Part shown: piece by piece, positions 30,793 through 39,062 of the stretch
Position numbering within the stretch: position 1 is the stretch's first letter
Layout of the letters: each line of letters starts with the position of its first letter
Origin: Candidatus Bipolaricaulota bacterium
GTDB taxonomy: Bacteria; Bipolaricaulota; Bipolaricaulia; Bipolaricaulales; Bipolaricaulaceae
DNA length: 47,099 nt
Direction: 5' to 3'
NCBI GenBank assembly: GCA_938083225.1
Contig: CALKCH010000027.1
Span: 1-47,099 of the forward strand
Notes under the pieces: model-generated
What the model was told of the DNA's origin: nothing
Databases searched by the model: none
Seen by the model: only the letters and a program-made list of their open reading frames with translations
Made by a program: the position numbers and the translations under genes

Positions 30793-31695
30793 ATGATCCT
30801 CCAGGTTATCGGTCCAGCCTTCTTGCTGGTAGGGGTGGGCTACGTCTTGGGAAAGACGGGCAAAATCCCGGCCCGGCCGTTTGCAGAATTCAGCTTTTGG
30901 GTCCTTTCGCCCGCCCTCATCTTTGAGACCCTGCGCACGGCCCAATTGCCCGCCAGGGACGCAGCCCTCGTGGCCCTTTTTGTGGTCAGCCACTACGGAG
31001 CCATGTTTCTTCTGTCTCTTCCGCTTGGACGCATCCTTTTCCCCACCGACCCGGACGGGCGTCGCGTTACCTCTCTCCTCCTTACGTTTGGAAACTGCGG
31101 AAATCTTGGTCTTCCTATTCTCCTTTTCGCCTACGGGCAGCAGGCCATGGATGTGGGTGTGATCTTTTTGGCTACGAACACCGTGCTTTTGGCCACTTTA
31201 GGGGTGGGGATCGCAGGCTGGGAAGGAAAGCCGGACCTACGCATTCTCCTCCGGAGCATTTTGGCCGTGCCCTGGCCTTACGCCGTGACTTTGGCGGTGG
31301 TGGTGCGGTTGACCCAAGCCTGGCCCACCGTGTTGGCCCGCGCCTCCGAGCTTCTCAGCCAGGCTGCCATTCCCGTGTTCCTTGTGCTTTTGGGTTTGGA
31401 ACTGGCCGAAGCGAACTTCAGGGCCGTGGCCAAGTCTGCAGGGATTGTGGCCCTGGCACGCTTGATCTTGGCTTCTGCCTTGGCTTGGCCACTGGCGTCG
31501 CTTTTCGGGGCCACGCCTTTGGTGCGGCGAAGCCTCGTCATCGAAGGCAGTGTTCCCAGTGCCGTGAACGCCTATATTCTGGCCGCCCAATACAACCGCA
31601 ACTCCAAACTAGCCGCCACCGCTTTGCTCCTCTCCACCCTTCTTTCCCTGGGTACCCTCTCCCTCACCCTCTTCTTCCTCGCTCGATTCGGATAA
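30793..31695 (+). CDS. AEC-family (auxin efflux carrier-type) transporter
   Basis: MILQVIGPAFLLVGVGYVLGKTGKIPARPFAEFSFWVLSPALIFETL...TFGNCGNLGLPILLFAYG; ~10 TM pattern. Confidence 0.87.
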   Translation: MILQVIGPAFLLVGVGYVLGKTGKIPARPFAEFSFWVLSPALIFETLRTAQLPARDAALVALFVVSHYGAMFLLSLPLGRILFPTDPDGRRVTSLLLTFGNCGNLGLPILLFAYGQQAMDVGVIFLATNTVLLATLGVGIAGWEGKPDLRILLRSILAVPWPYAVTLAVVVRLTQAWPTVLARASELLSQAAIPVFLVLLGLELAEANFRAVAKSAGIVALARLILASALAWPLASLFGATPLVRRSLVIEGSVPSAVNAYILAAQYNRNSKLAATALLLSTLLSLGTLSLTLFFLARFG

Positions 31696-31715
31696 ACTCC
31701 ACCAAAGGAGACGCA

Positions 31716-32702
31716 ATGGCGAAAGTAGTCATCACTACGAAGTTTTTCCCCGAGGAAATCGAGCGGATTACCCGTGAGGGCCATGAAGTCCGTGTGCACG
31801 AGGGCGAATCTCTAGAAAAAGCCAAACTCGTGCGTTTCGCTAAAGATGCGGAGGCTTTGATCGTCCTTCTTTCGGATCGCATCGATGAGGAACTTCTGCA
31901 GGGTCTTCCGAAACTGCGCATCGTGGCCAATCTCGGCGTGGGAGTGGATAACATCGACCTGGCAGCCGCCACACGGCGCGGGATCCTAGTGACGAACACT
32001 CCGGATGTGCTCACGGAGGCCACGGCGGACCTGGCCTGGGCCCTCCTTTTGGCAGTGGCGCGGCGGATCACAGAGGCGGATCAGGACCTGCGGCGGGAGG
32101 GGTTCCCCGGCTGGACTTTTCTTCCTAAACACCTGGGCGTGGATGTATACGGGAGGACCATAGGGATCGTGGGGTTCGGTCGTATTGGCCAAGCGGTGGC
32201 CCGCCGGGCTCAGGGTTTCAGCATGCGCATCCTTTACTACTCTCGCACCCGCAAGCCCGAAAAAGAAGCGACCCTCGGTGCGCAGTATGTTTCCCTGGCG
32301 GAACTCCTCAGAGAAAGCGACTTCGTGGTCCTTTCTCTGCCCCTCACCCCGCAAACCCGACACCTCCTGGGAGAGCGAGAACTCAGGCTCATGAAGCGGG
32401 AGGCGATCCTGGTGAATGTGGCGCGAGGGCCGATCGTAGACGAGGGGGCTTTGGCCCAGGCGCTGAAAGAGGGGCGCATCCTGGGCGCGGGCCTAGACGT
32501 ATTCGAACGGGAGCCCGAAGTTCATCCTGAGCTTTTGTCCTTGAAAAATGTGGTGCTCACTCCCCACATCGGCTCCGCAACCTGGGCCACGCGCCGCCGG
32601 ATGGCCGCCTTGGCCGTGGATAACGTCTTGGCCGCCCTGCGCGGAGAACAACCCCCCACGTTGGTGAACAAGGAAGCCTGGACAAACCGCTCCCCGGCGT
32701 AA
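31716..32702 (+). CDS. D-2-hydroxyacid dehydrogenase (glyoxylate reductase-like)
   Basis: NLGVGVDNIDLAAATRRGILVTNTPDVLTEATADLAWALLLAVARR...GRTIGIVGFGRIGQAVARRAQGF...NVARGPIVDEGALAQAL...HIGSAT. Confidence 0.93.
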   Translation: MAKVVITTKFFPEEIERITREGHEVRVHEGESLEKAKLVRFAKDAEALIVLLSDRIDEELLQGLPKLRIVANLGVGVDNIDLAAATRRGILVTNTPDVLTEATADLAWALLLAVARRITEADQDLRREGFPGWTFLPKHLGVDVYGRTIGIVGFGRIGQAVARRAQGFSMRILYYSRTRKPEKEATLGAQYVSLAELLRESDFVVLSLPLTPQTRHLLGERELRLMKREAILVNVARGPIVDEGALAQALKEGRILGAGLDVFEREPEVHPELLSLKNVVLTPHIGSATWATRRRMAALAVDNVLAALRGEQPPTLVNKEAWTNRSPA

Positions 32703-32713
32703 CCGTCATCACT

Positions 32714-32741
32714 TGACAGCACGGTCGTTCCGCATAGGATG
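32714..32741 (+). promoter_or_regulatory. Predicted sigma70-type promoter TTGACA-16nt-TAGGAT
   Basis: Perfect TTGACA at 32714-32719, TAGGAT at 32736-32741, upstream of the Cys-rich secreted ORF. Confidence 0.7.
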
Positions 32742-32803
32742 AAGACGGTGGGGAACCTGAGCAGGCCCTGCGGTGTAAGGAATAGACGAGGAGGTGGAAG
32801 GCT

Positions 32804-33400
32804 ATGAAAAGATGGGCGACGCTGGTGTTGGGCGCGACGCTGTTATTGGGTGTGAGCACCCTGGGCACGTTCGCGGCGGAGCAGTGGTGTGCACCCTGCG
32901 CCGAGACTACTCCTGAACCTTCCTGCTTCACGGCGTTTTGGCAGGGGGAAGACGTGTGTTTTGAGTTGGTGGTGCCTTGGAGTTGGTTCTCTTGTTGGTG
33001 CCCTACCACTCCCAAGGTTCAAGTGGCAGGCTGGCGCGTGGTTACCTTAGACGGCAACACCGTGTACCAAGAGGTCTTTCCTAGCCCGATAGTACCAGGG
33101 AAATGGGTGTGGAAGCAGGTAGATGCCTCAGGCAACCCCGTGGCCCCGGGGTACTACAAAATTGTTGTCTCCACCAGCGCGGGCGAGTACGAAAACACCG
33201 TAAAAATTGTGGCCAAACCCAATTGTTGTGGGCCGTGCTTTTTCCCGTTTGTCTTCTTCGGCTGCTTTGGGACTTACTCTAAGCCCTGCCCAGTTTCCTG
33301 GTGTTCTCCCTACGTCAAGCTCTATCGTTGCCCGACTTGTGTGACCCCGTGCCCAGCCTCGTGTGGAATTACGATCTTTTTGGGAACTAAAGACCCATAA
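32804..33400 (+). CDS. Cysteine-rich secreted protein of unknown function
   Basis: Signal peptide MKRWATLVLGATLLLGVSTLGTFAA; 16 Cys in the mature region (QWCAPCAETTPEPSC... PNCCGPCFFPFVFFGCFGTYSKPCPVSWCSPYVKLYRCPTCVTPCPASCG); SD gaggagg upstream. Confidence 0.8.
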   Translation: MKRWATLVLGATLLLGVSTLGTFAAEQWCAPCAETTPEPSCFTAFWQGEDVCFELVVPWSWFSCWCPTTPKVQVAGWRVVTLDGNTVYQEVFPSPIVPGKWVWKQVDASGNPVAPGYYKIVVSTSAGEYENTVKIVAKPNCCGPCFFPFVFFGCFGTYSKPCPVSWCSPYVKLYRCPTCVTPCPASCGITIFLGTKDP

Positions 33401-34225
33401 GTGCCGGAGCTTCCAGACCTAGAGGTAATCCGGGAGAACCTGGCGGCCCGGCTTCTGGGCCGGGCTGTTAGTTGTGTGGCGGTGCGCCGGCCTGGACTAG
33501 TCCAGGCCGGCCCCGTGGATCTCGCTCCCCTGGTGGGGAAAACCTTGCATGACATAACGCGACGGGGCAAACACCTCCTTTTCCACTTCCAAGAAGATCT
33601 TTTCCTCATTGTCCATCTCATGCGCTACGGCTGGCTCTGGCATGGTCCTTCTCGTTACGAGATCACTAAAACCACCACCCTAGTTCTTTCTTTTTCCGAC
33701 GCCACGGATCTCAGGCTCATCGAGCCCGGCACCCCTCAAATCGCCGCGGTTTGGCTTTGCTCTGATCCATCCCAGGTTGACCCCCTGAAAAAGCTGGGGC
33801 CAGAACCCCTTGGACCGCAGTTCACCTTGGACGCTTTTTCCCAAGCCTTAGGTAAGAGGCGTCGGATCATCAAGAAGATCCTCATGGACCAAGCCATCGT
33901 GGCCGGCATCGGCAATGCTTACGCAGATGAGATCTTGTTTTGGGCCAGACTTTCTCCGTTCCGCTACGCGCACACCCTCAGGGCCGAAGAGGTTGAAAAG
34001 CTATGGAGAGCTATTCCGGAGACGCTCCGCTGGGCCATCGGTGAAATTAAACTCCGGGTAGGCGAAAATCTTTTCGACAAGGAAATCCGGGATTTTCTCT
34101 TTGTACACGGCCGGGCCGGCGCTCCCTGCCGGGTGTGTGGAACGCCGATTGGCGAGGTTCTCTTCGAGGGCCAGCGCACCAACTACTGCCCCCGCTGTCA
34201 AAATGTGAGCCAGCCTGTCCGGTAA
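33401..34225 (+). CDS. mutM: Fpg/Nei-family DNA glycosylase (MutM-like)
   Basis: (V/M)PELPDLEVIRENLAARLLG...RRGKHLLFHF...AIVAGIGNAYADEILFWARLSP...VHGRAGAPCRVCGTPIGEVLFEGQRTNYCPRCQ zinc finger; GTG start. Confidence 0.92.
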   Translation: MPELPDLEVIRENLAARLLGRAVSCVAVRRPGLVQAGPVDLAPLVGKTLHDITRRGKHLLFHFQEDLFLIVHLMRYGWLWHGPSRYEITKTTTLVLSFSDATDLRLIEPGTPQIAAVWLCSDPSQVDPLKKLGPEPLGPQFTLDAFSQALGKRRRIIKKILMDQAIVAGIGNAYADEILFWARLSPFRYAHTLRAEEVEKLWRAIPETLRWAIGEIKLRVGENLFDKEIRDFLFVHGRAGAPCRVCGTPIGEVLFEGQRTNYCPRCQNVSQPVR

Positions 34226-34228
34226 AGC

Positions 34229-34682
34229 ATGGGATTGGCCCTGTTTCTTGCGTTTCTCTACAGTCTGGGCACCGTCATTCTCCTTCCAAGCCCTCAGGAA
34301 CTGGTGTTGGGGACGGTAACGGCCGTGCCGGGCTGGGCGGTGATCACAGTCGCTGTGACCGGCCGGGCAGTCGGTGCTTATTCCCTTTTTTTTCTTGGGC
34401 GACCGTCTGAAACGCTGGGCGTGGTTTAAGAACCCGCGCTTCAAAAACGAGGAGAGGTTGCAAAAATGGCTTTTGCTCACAGAACAATGGGGGAATCGCT
34501 TGGGCGCCCCAGCTTTGTTTTTTCTCCTCCTCATCCCGGGATTTCCCGATACCGCCATGAGTTACGTTTTAGCCCTGTTCAGCCGTCGACCCTGGGCCTT
34601 CACCTTGGCGGTGGCCGCAGCCTCCGCCCTACGCCTGACCTTGGCCTATCTGGGGATCTTCTACGTCCTGAGCCGCACCTAG
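34229..34682 (+). pseudogene. VTT/DedA (YqaA)-like membrane protein split into two frames at a T8 run
   Basis: Frame 1 (34229-34429) MGLALFLAFLYSLGTVILLPSPQELVLGTVTAVPGWAVITVAVTGRAVGAYSLFFLG runs into frame 2 (to 34682) ...FFFLGDRLKRWAWFKNPRFKNEERLQKWLLLTEQWGNRLGAPALFFLLLIPGFPDTAMSYVLALF...; T8 at 34386-34393. Confidence 0.75.
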
Positions 34683-35534
34683 TTCCACGTCTCCCGTGGT
34701 GACGCGGCGTAAGCCCCGCTGAGTAGAGACCAAAAGCTCACCGTTAAGACCTAAATCGAGGGCCAGACCTTCTATTCGTTCCCGCGCGGTTTGGATCACC
34801 ACTCTTCGTCCCAACGTGATGCTGTGCTTTTTCCAGGCTGCAAAGACAACAGACCTTTTTTCGCTCAGCCAGCTTTCCAAAGACCAGAGGAAATCAGCGA
34901 GAAGTGTGGCGCGCTGAACGGAGCGGAACTCACGCAGGGCCGCAGCCGTAGGAAGCGGAGCAATTTCCACGTTAACTCCCACACCCAAAAAAACGCGCGT
35001 TCCGACACGCTCTACAAGGATCCCCCCGAGCTTACGCCCATCAGGAGCGAGAAGATCGTTGGGCCATTTGAGATAGCCTACTTGAGTGGCCTCCACTAAA
35101 GCCACGCCTACTCTAAGGGGGAGCAAATCGTCCACATCCTCGCCGAGAAACAAGGAAAAGTAGAGGTTGCCCGGGGGGCTTTCCCACACCCTTCCCATGC
35201 GGCCGCGCCCTTTCGTTTGCCGCTCAGCCAGGACCAAAGCGCCCGCCGGCGCCTCAGACCAAGCCCGCAGCACATCCTGAGTGCTGGGAACTGTGCCCAA
35301 GTAACGGTAGGATCTGCCCAGTTTTCCCCGAAGCAGTGGGAGAAGGATTTGCGGCGCGGGCGTACCTGGCGCAAGCCTGGCCCCAGGCTCTTCCACCATC
35401 ACCGGAAAACCCTGCACCTGGAGTTCGCGCAAAGCGCGGGCGAGCTCGGCCTGTGGAGTTTTTGTAACTCGACAAAGTTCAGACCAGCTGGTCCAAGTTT
35501 CGCTAAGCAGGGAAAGAAGCTGCTCCGAGGTCAC
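34629..35534 (-). CDS. birA: Biotin--[acetyl-CoA-carboxylase] ligase / biotin operon repressor-like
   Basis: N-terminal HTH-like region; GTVPSTQDVLRAW...ERQTKGRGRMGRVWESPPGNLYFSLFL...YLKWPNDLLAPDGRKLGGILVE. Confidence 0.93.
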   Translation of the reverse strand: MTSEQLLSLLSETWTSWSELCRVTKTPQAELARALRELQVQGFPVMVEEPGARLAPGTPAPQILLPLLRGKLGRSYRYLGTVPSTQDVLRAWSEAPAGALVLAERQTKGRGRMGRVWESPPGNLYFSLFLGEDVDDLLPLRVGVALVEATQVGYLKWPNDLLAPDGRKLGGILVERVGTRVFLGVGVNVEIAPLPTAAALREFRSVQRATLLADFLWSLESWLSEKRSVVFAAWKKHSITLGRRVVIQTARERIEGLALDLGLNGELLVSTQRGLRRVTTGDVELGAAQDVEDPQIGQGQA

Positions 35535-35546
35535 GCTCTCCCAAGT

Positions 35547-36476
35547 TTAACGGCTTAGGGAGAGCTCGAGCTTATAGGTAAAGCGTGGAACACCTTGAGC
35601 AATGGAAATGCACACCCAATAAGCTCCGCGTACCGGGGCCTGGTAAACAATCCCCAACTGGCCAGAACCGCTGACCCAGCCCACTTCCTTGCCGGAAGGA
35701 TCCAGAAGGCGCACGTGCAAAATTTGGGGAGAAAAGACCTGAAGGCACAAAAGATGGCCACTATTGAGGTTCACCCGCAGCCAATCCTGCGCATCGACGA
35801 GCTCCCCTGGTCCAGGCCAGCCCAGCTCGCCCGTATATTTCCCGGGACTCAAAAACGGAGCATCGTGCATGTCTTCGCACTCATAGATGCTCTTCTCCCA
35901 AGCCGGAGGATTCTTCACATCCCCGGTAGCGGTGGAGCCAGAGCCCAAGGTCTGGGGAGAGTTTAGGACCAAGGGTCCGCCCATCCCGCCCGCCCCTCCC
36001 ATGGCGGAAGAACCCGCATAAACCGGAGAAGCTCCACGGATGCGCAAAGAAGCGGGGTGAACAGCCCACTCCACCCCGCTTGGGCCACCAGGGATTTCCA
36101 CCCTAAGGTACGCGCCAAGATCCAAATCTCGTCGAGCCAAAATGTATTGGCCAAAGTACAGCACAACGCCGGCTCGCTCCTCAGCTCGCCAGAGCTCCAC
36201 CCGCCGATCCATGCTCGAACAAAACGTGGAAAAGTGCAGGGTCAGCCAAATCGAAGGGGGCGGGGGCGTGAGCCAGCCCCGGGTGGCACAGAGGATCTCC
36301 ACGCTTAGGTACTGGCCTGCGTTCGCCAGATCGTAGAACTGCCATTGGACTTTCCCCTTAGCCCTGGAAATCCATACCCATCCCGAGGCATCCATCACGC
36401 CGCTCCCGAAAAATTCCGCTCCAGCGAGCGCCATCCCCACCGCAAGGCTGAGGAGAACCACCCAGATCCCACGCAT
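35547..36476 (-). CDS. Secreted protein with C-terminal PPC-like beta domain
   Basis: Signal peptide MRGIWVVLLSLAVGMALAGA; VDAQDWLRVNLNSGHLLCLQVFSPQILHVRLLDPSGKEVGWVSGSGQLGIVYQAPVRGAYWVCISI. Confidence 0.65.
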   Translation of the reverse strand: MRGIWVVLLSLAVGMALAGAEFFGSGVMDASGWVWISRAKGKVQWQFYDLANAGQYLSVEILCATRGWLTPPPPSIWLTLHFSTFCSSMDRRVELWRAEERAGVVLYFGQYILARRDLDLGAYLRVEIPGGPSGVEWAVHPASLRIRGASPVYAGSSAMGGAGGMGGPLVLNSPQTLGSGSTATGDVKNPPAWEKSIYECEDMHDAPFLSPGKYTGELGWPGPGELVDAQDWLRVNLNSGHLLCLQVFSPQILHVRLLDPSGKEVGWVSGSGQLGIVYQAPVRGAYWVCISIAQGVPRFTYKLELSLSR

Positions 36477-36553
36477 GACCGGAAAATTGTGGAGTGAGGC
36501 TTTGAGGTCACCGGGGGAGTATGAGTCGTGGGCGAGGGAGCCCAGGGTTATGA

Positions 36554-36595
36554 GGGTGACCTTTGGTCACCCCAGATTTGGGACAAATGTCCCAA
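36554..36595. terminator. Two tandem perfect hairpins in the intergenic region between uppP and the 35547 gene
   Basis: GGGTGACC-TTT-GGTCACCC (36554-36572) and TTGGGAC-AAAT-GTCCCAA (36578-36595); no long U-tract, so role (terminator, processing or operator) is not established. Confidence 0.45.
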
Positions 36596-36599
36596 TCCC

Positions 36600-37358
36600 T
36601 TAACCCCAGAGCAAACTAGCCAGACCAAGGAGGAGGCAGTAGAGGCCGAAGGGCCAAAGCTTTCGGTGCACGAGCCCCGCGCGGAACAACCGGAGGGCAA
36701 AGAGGCCGAAGAGAATAGCGAAAAGGGCACCAAGGCTCAGACCGAGCCAGCTTTCCGGCGGACCACTTTCCCTCAGGACAAGGAGAGGGGCGCCTACAAA
36801 TGCGGGAATTCCCAACAGGAAAGAAAAGCGAAACGCTTCCTCTGGAGCTAACCCGAGAAAGAGGGCCACGGAGAGGGTGGCTCCCGCGCGGGAAACCCCG
36901 GGGAGCACAGCCACTGCCTGGGCCAACCCGATGAGCAGAGCTTGGCCCGGGGTAGGAAGTTTTCTCGTTCCAGGTTTCACGAGCTGGGCCCCAAAGAGCA
37001 GAGCCGCGGTAACAAAAAGAAAAGCCGCCGCGAGTTTGGGGGAAGAAAACGCACCCTCCCTTTGCCCTGCAAAGAGAAGAGCTGAACCGAGCAAGGGGAT
37101 CATGCCCAAGACTAAACGTCCAAGGTAACGGCGTGCCTCCCGCCCCCGCGGAGTTCCCGCCGAAACCAACCAAAGAAATTCTTTCCGAAACCAAACGAAA
37201 AGGGCGAGCAGAGTGCCCACGTGCAGGAACGCCACAAGCAGGGGGCCCGACTCAGCTAGTCCTAGCCAGCGACCCAAAAGGAGAAGATGAGCAGAACTGC
37301 TCACGGGAAGAAACTCCGTAAGCCCCTGGACTACTCCCAGGAAAACGTAACGCAACAT
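36600..37358 (-). CDS. uppP: Undecaprenyl-diphosphatase
   Basis: MLRYVFLGVVQGLTEFLPVSSSAHLLLLGRWLGL...GLAQAVAVLPGVSRAGATLSVALFLGL. Confidence 0.95.
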   Translation of the reverse strand: MLRYVFLGVVQGLTEFLPVSSSAHLLLLGRWLGLAESGPLLVAFLHVGTLLALFVWFRKEFLWLVSAGTPRGREARRYLGRLVLGMIPLLGSALLFAGQREGAFSSPKLAAAFLFVTAALLFGAQLVKPGTRKLPTPGQALLIGLAQAVAVLPGVSRAGATLSVALFLGLAPEEAFRFSFLLGIPAFVGAPLLVLRESGPPESWLGLSLGALFAILFGLFALRLFRAGLVHRKLWPFGLYCLLLGLASLLWG

Positions 37359-37462
37359 AGTTTCATTCTCCCGGGGCAAAGAACCTCAGGCAAAAGCGGT
37401 CGAGAACAACCCCACTGAGGGTTCTCCAGGGCCATGGCAGGCGAAGTCCGACAAAAACCGGT

Positions 37463-39058
37463 CTAGCTCTGCCCCAAAAGAACCACCAGAGCCAGCAAAC
37501 CCACAGCTAACAGGATCAAAATCCACAGGGGTGGTGCAAACCCCGCCTGCGCATCCTCTTCCAAAATCACAAGGGTTAGCGATTCTTGGGCTACTTGGAA
37601 ACAGGTTTCATCGGGGCAGTAGCGGTAATTCGCGTTCCATTTGACAGGGGCAGGGAAAGCTTGAGGATCAGCATTCCCCACGACTAGGCTGAGCTGGACC
37701 GTTTGTTCGCCGCGGGGTGGAATGGAAAAAGGTTCGGGCAGTCGGACTTCCACCCCCGTTGGCAAATCTGCGGGCGCAAGTCGCACCTCCTCTGCAAGGT
37801 AAGCGGAGGTGTTGACCAGCCGCAAAGCGAGAAAATTCTCCGCCCCTTTGCGAAGTTCAGCCTTGGTGGGCGCCTGGATTTCCAGGATCGGTTCAGGAGA
37901 AAGACCGCTAACGGAAGAAGACGATGAAGCCCCGGGTTCAGCGAGAAGCTCGCGGATAGCCTCCCGTAAGGCTTCGCCCTCCACATTCCGGAAGCGAATG
38001 ACGCCGTTTTTGTCGAGCAGGTAAGTGGTGGGAATCTGGTACACCCGGTAGAGGCTAGCGATGGCGTTATCCCAGCGTTTCCCCTCGAAGGCCACGGACC
38101 AGGTGATGGCGTAGCTGGTGAGAACTTGGCGCAAATCAGACTTGCTTTCATCCAGGCTCACCCCCACGATCTCAAAGCCCCGCGGGTGAAATTCCCGATA
38201 GACCTCCACGAGTTTGGGCAGGCTGGCCATGCACGGGGGGCACCAGGTGGCCCAGAAATCCAAAAGCACCACTTTTCCCCGCAGCTCCGAAAGGGCTATG
38301 GTTTGGCCCGTGAGAAAGTCCCGAAAAGAAAAGTTTGGGGCGGGCGCACCCGGAATGAGGGGAACCTTGGGCGGCACGTAGTCTGTTTTCTCTACCCGTA
38401 TCCACTTCCCATCCGCCCTGATCCCGGCCACTTTGAAGCTCTCCGCGCCCAAAGTGAACGGTTCCCAGAGCCCAAAGTGTTCGTGGCCATCGAGCTCAGC
38501 GTAGATCACCCCATCGCCGTCCAAATCAATCCCGAAAAAGTCGCCTTTCGTGCCAAAAACACCGTCCAAATCCCCGTCCACCACCACAATCTCATGGCCT
38601 TGCCAAGAACCGGTGTGCGGAGCTCCGCCCACGAGGAACACATAGCCTCGCCCTTCCGGCCAAAGAAGCAAGAGCGGGTAAGGGAAGGGCTCGGCCCCCG
38701 GTGGCCAGGACTGAAGTTCCAGGGCCCAGGCTATTCCTCCCTGAACCGGCGTACCCAAAACCTCCTCTTCTCCCCCGAGGCGGCTGTCTCCGTCGAAATC
38801 CACCCAAAGTCTCACCTGGCCCTTCTCGTCCACGCCGAGGAGGAACACGTAGCCCGCTGCGCCCAGGGAAATCTCTCCGTATAAGCGGGTGAGAAGAGAT
38901 GGGCCTTCGTAGGCCACAGATCTGCTCGGAGTGGGATAGAGGCGAAGAGGAAGGTTCACCTGAGCCCAGGAATCCAACGCAGCCCGATCGGCCGGGGCCA
39001 AAGCGATCTCCTGGGCCGTTCCGAAAATCGCACCCAAAAGGAGGAGAAAAAGGATCAT
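37463..39058 (-). CDS. Membrane-anchored TlpA-like thioredoxin protein with C-terminal DsbD-alpha-like Ig domain
   Basis: Signal peptide; GAPAPNFSFRDFLTGQTIALSELRGKVVLLDFWATWCPPCMASLPKLVEVY; later NYRYCPDETCFQVAQESLTLVI; C-terminal TM PPLWILILLAVGLLALVVLLGQS. Confidence 0.85.
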   Translation of the reverse strand: MILFLLLLGAIFGTAQEIALAPADRAALDSWAQVNLPLRLYPTPSRSVAYEGPSLLTRLYGEISLGAAGYVFLLGVDEKGQVRLWVDFDGDSRLGGEEEVLGTPVQGGIAWALELQSWPPGAEPFPYPLLLLWPEGRGYVFLVGGAPHTGSWQGHEIVVVDGDLDGVFGTKGDFFGIDLDGDGVIYAELDGHEHFGLWEPFTLGAESFKVAGIRADGKWIRVEKTDYVPPKVPLIPGAPAPNFSFRDFLTGQTIALSELRGKVVLLDFWATWCPPCMASLPKLVEVYREFHPRGFEIVGVSLDESKSDLRQVLTSYAITWSVAFEGKRWDNAIASLYRVYQIPTTYLLDKNGVIRFRNVEGEALREAIRELLAEPGASSSSSVSGLSPEPILEIQAPTKAELRKGAENFLALRLVNTSAYLAEEVRLAPADLPTGVEVRLPEPFSIPPRGEQTVQLSLVVGNADPQAFPAPVKWNANYRYCPDETCFQVAQESLTLVILEEDAQAGFAPPLWILILLAVGLLALVVLLGQS

Positions 39059-39062
39059 CGGC

